Numbered from the stretch's first letter, positions 50,078-59,148 are shown. The stretch is DNA of 64,000 nt from JADZEM01 sp046328125 (GCA_046328125.1 JAXLXF010000007.1:169139-233138); one strand, 5' to 3'. Notes: generated by a model from the letters alone, not told the origin. Numbers and translations are program-made.

Positions 50078-50208
50078 GATGGGTGTCCTCCCAGTGCCAT
50101 TGTCAGCCCCATATCTGTGTTCAAACCGATGCGCGATCCACCGTCATTTGAGGCCGAGAATCTCGCGGGACTGCACGATTCAGCGTAGCACCGTGCATGA
50201 ACACTGTC

Positions 50209-50248
50209 ATGTCCAGAAATGGGTATCTTCTGGGATACCTATGGACAT
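50209..50248. promoter_or_regulatory. Nested inverted repeat upstream of the methanethiol-oxidase gene
   Basis: ATGTCCA (50209-50215) pairs with TGGACAT (50242-50248), and inside it GGTATC (50222-50227) pairs with GATACC (50234-50239). It lies in the 225-nt gap between the regulator gene and the oxidase gene. It could be an operator; the protein that binds it is unknown. Confidence 0.4.
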
Positions 50249-50302
50249 ACCGGCTGAAATGGGCCACGGATCGCGTACACGACGTCCCGGGATATCAGGG
50301 TG

Positions 50303-52888
50303 TCAGGACGCGGCGCGACTCAGCAGCCCCTTCGCGACGGCCCAGGTGGCGATCTGGACCCGCGAGTCGAGCACCAATCGCGTGAGGATGTGCTTCACGT
50401 GGTTGGCCGCGGTGCCCTCGGCGATCACCAGCTCGTCGGCGATCTGCCGATTGGTGAACCCGCGCGCCACGAGCGCGGCGACCTCGACCTCGCGGGGCGT
50501 CAGCGGGCCAGCGTCGTTGCGAGGCGGTATCGCCCCGACGGTCACCTGATGGGGAGGGTGCCGGTCGGGCGCGGTCTGGGCAGAAGCGGGCGGAGCATCG
50601 TGCACGGACGGATCGCCCACACCGAGCGCGTCCTGAATCGCGTCGGCAAGCGGCATGGCCCGCCCGGCGGCGTAGGCATCGGCGCTGGCTTCGGCGCCTA
50701 GCAGCCGACGGGCCGGCATGAGCCAGCGGTCGGAGCGGGCACGCCACGCCGCCGGCGAGGTCTTGCCGATGGCGTCACGCAGCTGCATCGCGGCCCCGGC
50801 CAGGCGCAGTGCGCGCTCGGCCTGTCCCGAGGCAGCGGCAACCCCCGCCAGCGCGGTCAGCGTGACTGCGACGCGCTCGCGGTCGCCGATCCGGGTCGCG
50901 AGCGACAGGCTCTCCCGTTCGAGGGCGCTCGCCTCGGCGAGGTCGCCGAGCTCGAGTGCGACCTCGCCCAGATTCGAAAGCGCCACGGCGACGCCCTGGC
51001 TGTTGCCGAGCGTGCGATAGGTGGTCAGGCTCGCCTCGAAGAAGCGGCGCGCCTCGCTCAGGTCGTCCGTCGAGCAGGCAACGACGCCCAGACAGATCGA
51101 GGTCTCGGCCACGGCCTGGGTGTCGCCGAGCAGCTCGAACAGCGCGCGTGCGCCGTGGAGGATGGTGCGCGCCCGGCGGTGGTCGCCGCGCACGCGAGCC
51201 AGACAGCCGAGCCCGTGCAGGCCAGCGGCGAGGCCGGACTGGTCGTCGTGAGCACGGGCGACTTCCACAGCCCGGGAAAGAAACGCTTCCGCCGCCTCGT
51301 AGTCGCCGTGCTTGGCGGCGAGGCGTCCGGCTGCCTCCAGGGCTTGCATCTGGAGTGACGACGTCACACCCGGCAGCTCGTCTGGCCGCTGGAGCAGCTC
51401 GGCCAGCCAGCGGTGCCCCTCACGGAAGCGGCCACGGGTCAGCCAGAAGCGGAGCAGCGAGGCCGCGAGTCTCAGGCCCGGCTCGATCTCCCCCAACTCG
51501 ACGGACCATGCGAGCGCCGCGCGGAGGTTGTCGTACTCGGCGTCGAGGCGGGCCAGCCAGAGACCCTGCTGTGTCCCCGCGAGCTCCGGCTCGGCACGCT
51601 CGGCGAGCGCCACGAACCAGTCACGGTGGCGCATCCGCAGCAGGTTGGTCTCGCCAGCTTCCGCGAGCCGCTCCTCGGCGTACGCGCGCAGTGACTCCAG
51701 GAGACGGTAGCGGACACCCTCGGGATGCTCGTCGGCGAGCACCAGCGACTTCGCGACGAGCCCAGACAGCAGGTCCAGCACGTCGTCCGGAGCGAGCGCC
51801 TCGTCGGCGCAGATGCTCTCGGCTGCTTCGAGGCTCCAACCGCCGGCGAAGACCGCGAGCCGGCGCAGGAGCGTCCGCTCGGCGTCGTCGAGCAGGTCGA
51901 AGCTCCAGTCGATCGTGGCACGCAGGGTCCGATAGCGGGGCAGTGCCGACCGGCTGCCGCCAGTCAGCAGGCGGAAGCGATCGCGCAGCCGATCCGCGAT
52001 CTGCTCCGGGCTGATGACGGCGACCCGCGCCGCCGCCAGCTCGATCGCCAGGGGAATGCCGTCCAGCTGACGGCAGATCTGCTCGACGGCCTGGACGTTG
52101 CGCTCGGCGAGGGCGAAGGCTGGCACGGCGGCCTGGGCGCGCTCCACGAAGAGGCGGACGGCGTCTGATTCGGCCGGGACGGGGCCAGAGGAGACGTGCG
52201 ACGCCGGCCCGACTCCGGGCGACAGACAGCCCCCGCGCCCGGCGGTGAGCGGCGACGGCTCGTCCGCGTCCGGAGGCAGCGACAGCGCGGGCACCCGATA
52301 GGTGGTCTCGCCGGCGATGCCCAGCGGCTGACGGCTGGTGGCCAGGATGCGCAGACGCGGACAGGCGCGCAGCAGCGCATCGGCGAGGGCCGCGCAGGCG
52401 TCGATCAGATGCTCGCAGCTGTCCAGCACGAGGAGCAGCCGTCCGGCGTCGAGCGCGTCGATCAATGACGACAGGATGGGCCGCTCGGGAGTCTCGCGCA
52501 GGCCGAACGCCATCGCGACGGCGTGGGGCACGAGGGTCGGATCGGCCAGCGCCGTGAGATCGACGAGCCGCACGCCGTCGGGAAACTCGTCCAGAAGGGT
52601 CGCGGCGACCTCGTGACCCAGACGAGTCTTACCGATCCCGCCCGCCCCGGTCAGCGTGAGCAGGCGGGTGGTGCCGAGCAGCTCGCGGGCCTCGGCGACC
52701 TCGCGAGCGCGTCCGACGAAACTGGTCAGCGGCTGGGGCAGGTTGTGGGCCGGTCCGCGCCCGCTGCTCGACGGCGACCGATCGTTCGCGAGCGAGCGTT
52801 CGCCCGGCCCGGGCACCAGTTGAAGCGGCGAGACGCGGGGTGGATCGACAGACCGCGCCATCGGCTCGATCGCGAGGTCGTAGACCAT
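50303..52888 (-). CDS. NB-ARC ATPase / TPR / LuxR-type transcriptional regulator
   Basis: An 861-residue regulator. The NB-ARC/AP-ATPase part (about 50-370) has LTGAGGIGKTRLGHEVA as P-loop, RLLLVLDSCEHL as Walker B, and LATSRQPLGIAGE. Helical TPR-like repeats fill about 480-760 (GDYEAAEAFLSRAVEVARAHDD, LSEARRFFEASLTTY). The C-terminus is a LuxR helix-turn-helix, LTPREVEVAALVARGFTNRQIADELVIAEGT. Such proteins sense a ligand through the repeats and activate genes in an ATP-dependent way. ATG 52888 has GAGGGGGC 5 nt upstream. It lies directly upstream of the methanethiol-oxidase operon on the same strand and may control it. Confidence 0.92.
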   Translation of the reverse strand: MVYDLAIEPMARSVDPPRVSPLQLVPGPGERSLANDRSPSSSGRGPAHNLPQPLTSFVGRAREVAEARELLGTTRLLTLTGAGGIGKTRLGHEVAATLLDEFPDGVRLVDLTALADPTLVPHAVAMAFGLRETPERPILSSLIDALDAGRLLLVLDSCEHLIDACAALADALLRACPRLRILATSRQPLGIAGETTYRVPALSLPPDADEPSPLTAGRGGCLSPGVGPASHVSSGPVPAESDAVRLFVERAQAAVPAFALAERNVQAVEQICRQLDGIPLAIELAAARVAVISPEQIADRLRDRFRLLTGGSRSALPRYRTLRATIDWSFDLLDDAERTLLRRLAVFAGGWSLEAAESICADEALAPDDVLDLLSGLVAKSLVLADEHPEGVRYRLLESLRAYAEERLAEAGETNLLRMRHRDWFVALAERAEPELAGTQQGLWLARLDAEYDNLRAALAWSVELGEIEPGLRLAASLLRFWLTRGRFREGHRWLAELLQRPDELPGVTSSLQMQALEAAGRLAAKHGDYEAAEAFLSRAVEVARAHDDQSGLAAGLHGLGCLARVRGDHRRARTILHGARALFELLGDTQAVAETSICLGVVACSTDDLSEARRFFEASLTTYRTLGNSQGVAVALSNLGEVALELGDLAEASALERESLSLATRIGDRERVAVTLTALAGVAAASGQAERALRLAGAAMQLRDAIGKTSPAAWRARSDRWLMPARRLLGAEASADAYAAGRAMPLADAIQDALGVGDPSVHDAPPASAQTAPDRHPPHQVTVGAIPPRNDAGPLTPREVEVAALVARGFTNRQIADELVIAEGTAANHVKHILTRLVLDSRVQIATWAVAKGLLSRAAS

Positions 52889-52989
52889 GGACGCCCCCTC
52901 TTCTCCCCATATGCTGGATGACCCGTACGACGAGTGTGTCACACGCGGATCGAACCGTCTGTCCGCTGCGGGACATTTCGGGATCGCGG

Positions 52990-53019
52990 CTGGCCGGGGC
53001 GCCATCTGGCCGGGGCGCC
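52990..53019. repeat. Two 14-bp direct repeats
   Basis: CTGGCCGGGGCGCC occurs at 52990-53003 and 53006-53019, a 16-bp period, in the 292-nt gap between the divergent regulator and racemase genes. The rest of that gap shows no supported feature. Confidence 0.5.
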
Positions 53020-53180
53020 TTGCAGGATCGTGCAGGCCGCCACGAGCCGTGGGGGTAGCGGCGCTGTCGCGATACACGCCGCTCATCGGCGCCCGCTGAG
53101 CAGAGGGATCTGGGGAGCGAGACCTTCTCTGGGATACCCTTCCAACCACTCGGCCCACTCGAACGACGGTGAGGTGCCCG

Positions 53181-53891
53181 ATGCGTATCCTGGTCATCAA
53201 CCCGAACGCCAGCATCGAGATGACGGACGTGATCCGCGAGCAGCTCCTGGCTGTCGCGCGGCCGGACGTCACCGTCGACGTCGTCAACCCGCCCGGCGCC
53301 CCACCCGCCATCGAGTCCGCGCTGGACGAAGCCGCCTGCGTGCCGCCCATGCTGACACTTGTCCGCGAAGCCCAGGAGCGCGGCTACCACGCCGTCGTCA
53401 TCGCCTGCTTCTCCGATCCCGGTCTTGACGCCGCCCGCGAGGCGACCGATCTCCCCGTCGTCGGTATCCAGGACGCCGCCATGCACCTGGCCGCCCAGCT
53501 TGGCCATCGCTTCTCGGTCCTCACCACCCTGAAGCACCGCGCACCCCACCGCGAGCGCGCCGCCCTTCAGGCCGGACTGGATCGCCGCCTCGCCTCCTGC
53601 CGCCCGCTCGACCTCCCGGTGTTGGACACGGTCGTCAACCGCGAGGAGGTCGTCCAGAAGATCGTCCGGATCGGCCGGCAGGCCGTCGAAGAGGACGGCG
53701 CCGAAGTGCTGATCCTCGGCTGCGCCGGCCTCGGCGACCTGGCGGCGCGCGCCAGCCGCGAGATCGGCGTCCCCGTCGTCGACCCGAACGCCGCCGCGCT
53801 CAAGCTGTGCGAGACGCTGGTCGATCTCGGCCTCGCCCACAGTCGGGTCGGTCTGTACCACGCCCGCCCCCGCGCGGAGGCACTCGTATGA
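53181..53891 (+). CDS. Aspartate/glutamate/hydantoin racemase family protein
   Basis: A 236-residue Asp/Glu racemase superfamily member, closest in look to hydantoin racemases: MRILVINPNASIEMTDVI at the start, the first catalytic Cys in AVVIACFSDPGLDAARE (about 78), VVGIQDAAMHLAAQLGHRFSVLTT, and the second Cys in VLILGCAGLGDLA (about 185). Hydantoin racemases interconvert D and L 5-substituted hydantoins. The next gene, overlapping by 4 nt, is a cyclic amidohydrolase that could use the product, a strong functional hint. ATG 53181 has GTGAGGTG upstream. Confidence 0.88.
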   Translation: MRILVINPNASIEMTDVIREQLLAVARPDVTVDVVNPPGAPPAIESALDEAACVPPMLTLVREAQERGYHAVVIACFSDPGLDAAREATDLPVVGIQDAAMHLAAQLGHRFSVLTTLKHRAPHRERAALQAGLDRRLASCRPLDLPVLDTVVNREEVVQKIVRIGRQAVEEDGAEVLILGCAGLGDLAARASREIGVPVVDPNAAALKLCETLVDLGLAHSRVGLYHARPRAEALV

Positions 53892-55282
53892 GCGACTCCG
53901 CTGCGCCCCGCTACGATCTCGTCGTCATCTCGGATCAGGTCGTGCTCGGCGACCGCGTCGTGCCGGCCGGCATCGCCATCACCGGCGAGCAGATCGCCGC
54001 GATCCTGGACGCCGACCACGCCCATCAACCCGGCCTGAGCGCCCGCACCATCGACCTGACCGGCAAGGTGATCCTGCCCGGCCCAATCGACGCGCACGTC
54101 CACCACCGCACCCTCAACGCCTCGGTGGACTCGTGGGAGAGCCTCACGAAGGGCGCCGCGCTCGGCGGCATCACGACCGTCATCCCGTACATCCAGGTGC
54201 CCGACAGCATGGCGCTCGGCGAGGGGCTCGCCTTCTTCCGCGACGAGGGTGAACGCGAGTCCGTCACCGACTTCGCGATGCACGCCCGCCTCAACGGCCC
54301 GTCGGACGCCGTCCTGGAGCAGATCCCGGACGCCTTCGCGCTGGGGGTGCCGAGCTTCAAGCTGTTCATGGCGTACCGTAAGCGCGGCATCATGTGGGAT
54401 GGCAACCCGCTGATGCGCGTCCTGGAGCTCCTGTCAAAGCACGGCGGCATCTGGTGCTGCCACGCCGAGAACGGCGACCTGATTGACTACCTCGAAGACG
54501 TCTACCACGCCCGGGGCGAGTACACCGCCGAGAACTACCTCGCGATCCGCCCGCAGCTCGCCGAGGTCGAGGCCGCGTTCCGGGCCATGCAGCTCGCGAA
54601 GCAGTTCGACTGCAACCTCTACCTCGTTCACACGAGTGCCGCTGGCGTGTTGCCCCTCTCGCGGGCCGCCCAGCGCTCGGGCCAGCGCGTGGTGGTGGAG
54701 ACCTGCCCCCAGTACCTGACCCTCACCGCCGACATGGCACCGAAGTACGGCGGCCGGATGAAGTTCGCGCCGCCGCCCCGCACGACCGAAGACACCGAGG
54801 CGATCTGGGCCGGCCTCGTCAACGGCGACGTCCAGGTGGTCGGCTCGGACCACTCGCCCTGGCCGAAGGAGCAGAAGCTCTGGCCCAAAGAGCGCTTCTT
54901 CGAGATCCCGTTCGGCGCGCCCGGCACCGAGACGCTGCTACCGGTCCTCTGGAGCGAGGGCGTCGCCAAAGGCCGGATCACGCCCCAGCGCCTCGCCGAT
55001 CTGGTGAGCACCACCCCGGCGCGCGTCTTCGGGCTGGCTCCCAGAAAGGGCGCCCTCGCGCCGGGCGCGGACGCCGATCTCGTCGCCATCGACCCGGCCA
55101 TTACCTGGACCCTGGACGAGACGACCCTTCAGACGGAGGCCGGCTACAGCAACTGGAACGGCTGGCAATTGCAGGGCAAGCCGGTGCTCTCGCTGATCCG
55201 GGGGACCGTCGTCCTGGAGGATGGCAAGCTGAACGTCGGTCCCGGCCACGGCCAGCACCTGCCCCGAGGCCGCCTCGACTGA
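53888..55282 (+). CDS. Dihydropyrimidinase/hydantoinase/allantoinase-type cyclic amidohydrolase
   Basis: A 464-residue metal-dependent amidohydrolase. The first metal site is GPIDAHVHHR (about 67-76), the carboxylated Lys is in GVPSFKLFMAY (about 158), further His ligands are in CCHAENGDLI and LYLVHTSAAG, and the Asp is in VVGSDHSPW. It opens cyclic amide rings such as hydantoin, dihydropyrimidine or allantoin to N-carbamoyl acids. The substrate is not fixed by sequence; coupling to a hydantoin racemase (ATGA overlap) favours hydantoins. GGAGG precedes the ATG. Its N-carbamoyl product type is chemically related to the carbamoyl cluster at 10.9-17.8 kb. Confidence 0.93.
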   Translation: MSDSAAPRYDLVVISDQVVLGDRVVPAGIAITGEQIAAILDADHAHQPGLSARTIDLTGKVILPGPIDAHVHHRTLNASVDSWESLTKGAALGGITTVIPYIQVPDSMALGEGLAFFRDEGERESVTDFAMHARLNGPSDAVLEQIPDAFALGVPSFKLFMAYRKRGIMWDGNPLMRVLELLSKHGGIWCCHAENGDLIDYLEDVYHARGEYTAENYLAIRPQLAEVEAAFRAMQLAKQFDCNLYLVHTSAAGVLPLSRAAQRSGQRVVVETCPQYLTLTADMAPKYGGRMKFAPPPRTTEDTEAIWAGLVNGDVQVVGSDHSPWPKEQKLWPKERFFEIPFGAPGTETLLPVLWSEGVAKGRITPQRLADLVSTTPARVFGLAPRKGALAPGADADLVAIDPAITWTLDETTLQTEAGYSNWNGWQLQGKPVLSLIRGTVVLEDGKLNVGPGHGQHLPRGRLD

Positions 55283-55443
55283 CCCACGGAGAGCTTGACG
55301 GAAGACGCAAATTCGCAACGTGGGCCATCCTTCCGTCGTTACACCCTTGAGCAGCCGCCACCGCGCGTTCGCCAGCTTTTGGTATCTCACAGACCATCAG
55401 CGCCCCGGCGACCATCCCCACCGGCGGCTCCAGGGAGGCGACG

Positions 55444-56145
55444 ATGTCGCTGCTGCGTACGCTCGCGCTCGCCGTGCTCGCCCTCGTCCTCCTCAGCCCG
55501 ATCGTCCCGGCGGCGGCCAGCCGCCTCACGGTCTCGCCAGACGACGTCAACTCGGCGCCGCCCCGCCCCGACCTGGCGAACAAGACCTCGAGCACTCCCA
55601 CTCCCACGCCGAAGCCGACGAAGAAGCCAAAGTCGGCCCGTCAGCGGCAGGCGACCGCGACCCCAACACCCTCGCCAACGCTGACGCCGACCCCGACCGG
55701 CACGCTGCCAACCGCCACCCCGACCCTGACCCCGACAGCGACCCCGGTGCAGTGGACCGAGTCGGGCAAGAGCAGGAAGGGCGTCACCAAGAAGTCTCCC
55801 GCCAAGAAGCCGACGCCCGAGGGGCAGAAGAGGCAGGATAACGAGGTCACCGCCGGGCGCGGCACCCTCGACACCATCGGCACGCTCACGCGCGGCCAGA
55901 CCGTCGAGATCAAGGGAACCGCGAAGAGCGGGGGTCAGGTGTGTGCGCTCCAGATGTACTACGCCGACAAGGCCGCCCCCGCCATCCGCGACGTCAAGCC
56001 GGACGCCAAGAAGCGCTGCGTCTTCACCGTCACCGTGCCAGACCGTCCGACCGCCGTCGGCGAGGGGAAAGCGAAGCTGATCCTGACCAAGGAGACCAGC
56101 GGCAAGAAGGCGGCCGAAGCGAGCCAGACATTCACGGTCAACTGA
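55444..56145 (+). CDS. Exported Thr/Pro-rich protein
   Basis: The 233-residue product has signal peptide MSLLRTLALAVLALVLLSPIVPAAAS, a long Thr-Pro linker (about 48-100, PTPTPKPT and TPTPTGTLPTATPTLTPTATP), a Lys-rich stretch, and a C-terminal beta domain (about 140-233) with TLTRGQTVEIKGTAKSGGQVCALQMYYAD and KRCVFTVTVPDRPT, holding two Cys that may pair. The linker is typical of cell-wall-spanning or surface-tethered proteins. There is no known family for the tail. GGGAGG lies 5 nt before the ATG. It is a single gene downstream of the amidohydrolase. Confidence 0.78.
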   Translation: MSLLRTLALAVLALVLLSPIVPAAASRLTVSPDDVNSAPPRPDLANKTSSTPTPTPKPTKKPKSARQRQATATPTPSPTLTPTPTGTLPTATPTLTPTATPVQWTESGKSRKGVTKKSPAKKPTPEGQKRQDNEVTAGRGTLDTIGTLTRGQTVEIKGTAKSGGQVCALQMYYADKAAPAIRDVKPDAKKRCVFTVTVPDRPTAVGEGKAKLILTKETSGKKAAEASQTFTVN

Positions 56146-56224
56146 GCGCCGACGGATGACGGCCGGGGCGGGCGGGTGGGTGCTACCCTCCCGCCCATAG
56201 TCATTTCTTCACCGGAGGGGCATC

Positions 56225-57058
56225 GTGGCCGTCTTCCGCGACGAGCGGTCCGAGGAGTATCCGCGCTACAGCAAGCGCGCCATCGACAACTACCGGGCGC
56301 TGGGCCTCGGCGACTCGATGATCGAGTACCTGGACGTCATCTACGGCCTGGACCCGGAGTGGTGCGAGCTGTTCATGCAGTACACCCGGGCCGGACTCTA
56401 CACCCGCGAGGTCGTCTCGCAGGCGACCCGCGAGATCTGCGCTTGCGCCACGCTGGCCGCCCTCGACAAGCAGGCCCAGCTCCGCCAGCACCTGCTCGGC
56501 GGCGTGGCGGCCGGCGCCACGAAGGAGCAACTCCTCGAAGCGGTCTTCCAGTCCGTCACCTACGGCGGCTTCCCGGCCGTGATGAGCTCGATTCGGACCT
56601 ACGCCGAGACGTTTCCCGAGATGGTGCAGCGCGACCGCCCGGCCATCCCGGCCAGCGAGGGCGAGCCACCCACTGGACCGCGCTTCCCGCTCGCCGTCGA
56701 GACCGCCACCTATCTCTGGGGCGAAGAGCACACGAAGAACATGATCGGGCGGTACGACCGCTGGGACCCGGACTTCTCGATGCTGGCCCAGAAGTTCGTG
56801 CACGGCGGGATGTACGCGCGGACCGTCGTCAGCTTCGAGCTGCGCGAGCTGATCGCCATCGGCTGCCTGACCGCTCGTAACGCCCTGCCGCAGCTGGAGA
56901 CGCATCTGGTCGTCGGCTTCCGGCTCGGCATCCCGCGCGCCGAGATGCAAGAGATCATCCTGCAGATGACCGCGTACGTGGGCTACCCGTACGTGATGCA
57001 GGCGATGGCGCTGTTCGAGCGGGTCGCCGCCACCGCCGAGCAAGCCTCACCGACCTGA
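56225..57058 (+). CDS. Carboxymuconolactone decarboxylase (CMD) family protein, two domains
   Basis: A 277-residue protein with two CMD/AhpD-like helical domains (about 35-135 and 170-265). Domain 1 contains CACATLAALDKQAQLRQHLLGGVAAGATKEQLLEAVFQSVTYGGFPAVM; domain 2 contains IAIGCLTARNALPQLETHLVVGFRLGIPRAEMQEIILQM and YVGYPYVMQAM. The AhpD peroxidase CxxC is absent, so a decarboxylase or other non-redox role is more likely. Most family members have one domain. The GTG at 56225 has GGAGGGG 6 nt upstream, and a TACCCT box at about 56189-56194 may be its -10. Confidence 0.85.
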   Translation: MAVFRDERSEEYPRYSKRAIDNYRALGLGDSMIEYLDVIYGLDPEWCELFMQYTRAGLYTREVVSQATREICACATLAALDKQAQLRQHLLGGVAAGATKEQLLEAVFQSVTYGGFPAVMSSIRTYAETFPEMVQRDRPAIPASEGEPPTGPRFPLAVETATYLWGEEHTKNMIGRYDRWDPDFSMLAQKFVHGGMYARTVVSFELRELIAIGCLTARNALPQLETHLVVGFRLGIPRAEMQEIILQMTAYVGYPYVMQAMALFERVAATAEQASPT

Positions 57059-57153
57059 TCTCGGAGCCTCACATCACGGCCTCCGTTCTCCTCGCGTGCG
57101 ATACACTCCTGATGCATGTGGATCGACGATCGTGCGTGCGTCAGGAGGGCGCG

Positions 57154-57441
57154 TTGGAGATCTTGAAGCTGCCCGGGATCGGCGAAGCGAAGATCAGCAC
57201 GCGAGGTAGCGTCAAGCTGCCGTCCAAACTCTTGCGTGAGGTCGGGTGGAAGCCGGGTGACCGTCTCTGGCTCAAAGTCGATGATGCTGGTCGGATCGTG
57301 CTCTCCCGACGGCCGGACGACATCGTCGAGTACTTTGCTGGCTGCCTGACGCACCTGTATCCAGACCCGGAAGACACGCGACGTTTCCTCGCCGAGGGAC
57401 GCGGATACGTTGAATCGTCGGACCCTGACACCGAAGCCTGA
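57154..57441 (+). CDS. AbrB/SpoVT-type DNA-binding (antitoxin-like) protein
   Basis: The protein is 95 residues from TTG 57154, which follows AGGAGG closely. The swapped-hairpin AbrB domain is ISTRGSVKLPSKLLREVGWKPGDRLWLKVDDAGRIVLSRRP; the C-terminal tail is acidic (LYPDPEDTRRFLAEGRGYVES). Such proteins are transition-state regulators or antitoxins. No toxin gene is adjacent, so it is an orphan. ATG 57112 would add 14 unusual residues and lies almost on top of a TACACT -10 box (57102-57107), so it probably marks the transcript start rather than the start codon. Confidence 0.75.
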   Translation: MEILKLPGIGEAKISTRGSVKLPSKLLREVGWKPGDRLWLKVDDAGRIVLSRRPDDIVEYFAGCLTHLYPDPEDTRRFLAEGRGYVESSDPDTEA

Positions 57442-57521
57442 TCCGTGACTTCTGCCTCGACTGTCTAATCGCTTCCAGCCGTCTACAGCGGATTGCAGAA
57501 GCCTTGAGCCGTCATCCGGAA

Positions 57522-57648
57522 TGTCATCCCGAACCGAAGCGAGCTTGCGAGCGCAGGGAGGGATCTCACGTTGACCAGATCGGGAGCGTGAGATGCCTCG
57601 CGGCGGCGTGTCGCAGGAATAGGGACCAGGCGGCCGCTCGGGATGACA
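57522..57648. repeat. Dispersed palindromic repeat, copy B (127 bp)
   Basis: The ends are exact 11-bp inverted repeats, TGTCATCCCGA (57522-57532) and TCGGGATGACA (57638-57648). The right half corresponds, inverted, to the left half of copy A at 25052. Confidence 0.75.
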
Positions 57649-57689
57649 AGGATAGTGACTGCTCAGTACTCGAGAACGGCGCTGTAGGA

Positions 57690-57977
57690 TCAGAGTTTCC
57701 AGATCGACTGAGCAACGTAGCCGAGGAGTATCCCGAGGCCAGCCAGGGTCGCCACTATGCCGATGACGCGGATTACTGCTTCGTTTGTGTCGGTATCTGC
57801 GTACGGCTGAGCGGCTTGATCCCAGAAGCGATGTTCCCAGCCGGACGTGGCTCGGCGGATACCATCATGCATGTGGGTCTGCCAGTCGGCGAGCGCCGCG
57901 CTAAATCGAACCATGCAGCCGCCAACCACGCACAAGAAGATGCCGCCGATGACGTAGGGAAGTCCCGCGGTGTCCAC
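57690..57977 (-). CDS. Small two-helix membrane protein, 95 aa
   Basis: Two clear hydrophobic segments (LPYVIGGIFLCVVGGCMV near the start and VIRVIGIVATLAGLGILLGYVA near the end) flank a polar middle of about 40 residues (HMHDGIRRATSGWEHRFWDQAAQPYADTD). I do not recognise the family. GTG 57977 is the only good start; no Shine-Dalgarno is seen, so it may be translated by coupling to the monooxygenase gene that ends 20 nt upstream. Confidence 0.6.
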   Translation of the reverse strand: MDTAGLPYVIGGIFLCVVGGCMVRFSAALADWQTHMHDGIRRATSGWEHRFWDQAAQPYADTDTNEAVIRVIGIVATLAGLGILLGYVAQSIWKL

Positions 57978-57997
57978 AGTGGTTCAGGAGCCCGACG

Positions 57998-59077
57998 TCA
58001 CCGCGAGGCGGTCACCGTCCCCTGCTTTGCCAGCATCGGCTGGACGACCATCTTGCCGACGCGGATCGCCTCATCCAGGTACGGCGTGTCGGACAGGATG
58101 AACTTCGTGATCCCGAGCGCCACGTACGCCTCGAACGACGCGATGACGTCCTCCGCCGACCCCACCAGCCAGGTCGAGGCCGCGCCCGTCCCGAACTTTG
58201 CCGGAGCCGTCCAGAGGCAGCGGTCCAACACCTCGCCGACGTCCATCAGCTCGCGCAGCCGGGCCTGACCGACCGAGCCGATCCCGGTCACGTTCTTCTC
58301 GACGCGGCGGTCCAGCGCGCCCTCCCAGCCACCCAGCTTCGCCCGCGCGGCCTCCCACGCTTCCTCGGTAGTGTCGCGGACGACCACCGTGATCCGCAGA
58401 CCGAACTCCAGCGGCTTCGGGCGGTCCACCTGCGCGCTGAGCCTCTTCAGCCGCTCGATCCGCTCCTCGGCCAGCGCCAACGGCTCGCCCCACATCAACT
58501 GCACGTCAGCCTCGGTCGCCGCCACCTGCTCGGCGGCCGCCGACGCTCCCCCGAACCAGAGCGGCGGCCCGCCCTGGCGGTACGGCCTCGGCAGGCACGT
58601 CGAGTGCTCCACCCGGTAGAACTGGCCGCTGTAGGTCACGTCCTCCTCGGTCCAGAGCCGCCGCACGATCTGCATGAACTCGCGCGTCCGGGCGTACCGA
58701 TCGGAGCTCTCCTCCTGGAAGTCGCCGTAGGCGCGGTTGTCGTCCTTTCCGGTCACGATGTTGATCAGCAGCCGGCCCTGACCGAGCTGGTCGAGCGTCG
58801 TGGCGGCGCAGGCGAACGGCCCCGGCTGCGAGTAGCCCGGGCGGATCGCCGCCAGCGGCATGAACCGCTTCGTTCGGGCGGTCAGCGCCGTCGCCAGCGT
58901 GAAGGTGTCGGTCCGTCCCCAGCCCGATCCGATCAGCGCCCCGACGAAGCCGTGATCTTCGACTGCCTGGGCCATGCTTGCGCTGAAGTCGAGCGTCCCC
59001 CACCCCTCGGCAGTGTCGTCGCCCCGATGCCCGCTCTCGACCGTGTTCGGGATGTACCAGAGAAACTCCAGCGGCAT
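57998..59077 (-). CDS. LLM-class flavin-dependent monooxygenase, SsuD-like
   Basis: A 359-residue bacterial-luciferase-like enzyme, close in layout to alkanesulfonate monooxygenase SsuD: FLWYIPNTVESGHRG, FVGALIGSGWGRTDTFTLATALTARTKRFMPLAAIRPGYSQP, LLINIVTGKDDNRAYGDF, RYARTREFMQIVRRLW, CLPRPYRQGGPPLWFGGAS and a closing FILSDTPYLDEA. SsuD releases sulfite from alkanesulfonates with FMNH2 from a partner reductase, none of which is adjacent. SfnG or other LLM activities cannot be excluded. ATG 59077 has GGGAGG 5 nt upstream. Confidence 0.9.
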   Translation of the reverse strand: MPLEFLWYIPNTVESGHRGDDTAEGWGTLDFSASMAQAVEDHGFVGALIGSGWGRTDTFTLATALTARTKRFMPLAAIRPGYSQPGPFACAATTLDQLGQGRLLINIVTGKDDNRAYGDFQEESSDRYARTREFMQIVRRLWTEEDVTYSGQFYRVEHSTCLPRPYRQGGPPLWFGGASAAAEQVAATEADVQLMWGEPLALAEERIERLKRLSAQVDRPKPLEFGLRITVVVRDTTEEAWEAARAKLGGWEGALDRRVEKNVTGIGSVGQARLRELMDVGEVLDRCLWTAPAKFGTGAASTWLVGSAEDVIASFEAYVALGITKFILSDTPYLDEAIRVGKMVVQPMLAKQGTVTASR

Positions 59078-59148
59078 CGAGACCTCCCAGTCGCGGACCG
59101 TGCTGACTAGGAGGATACCGCCGGCCTCGGTCGCCGGCAAAGCGGACG

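Noticed and set aside
52940..52975. Possible tRNA T-arm (GGTTCGATCC on the minus strand)
   Set aside because: The flanking bases do not form a T-stem, and no acceptor or anticodon arm can be drawn.
56225..57058. AhpD-type alkylhydroperoxidase
   Set aside because: The redox CxxC pair is missing from both CMD domains.
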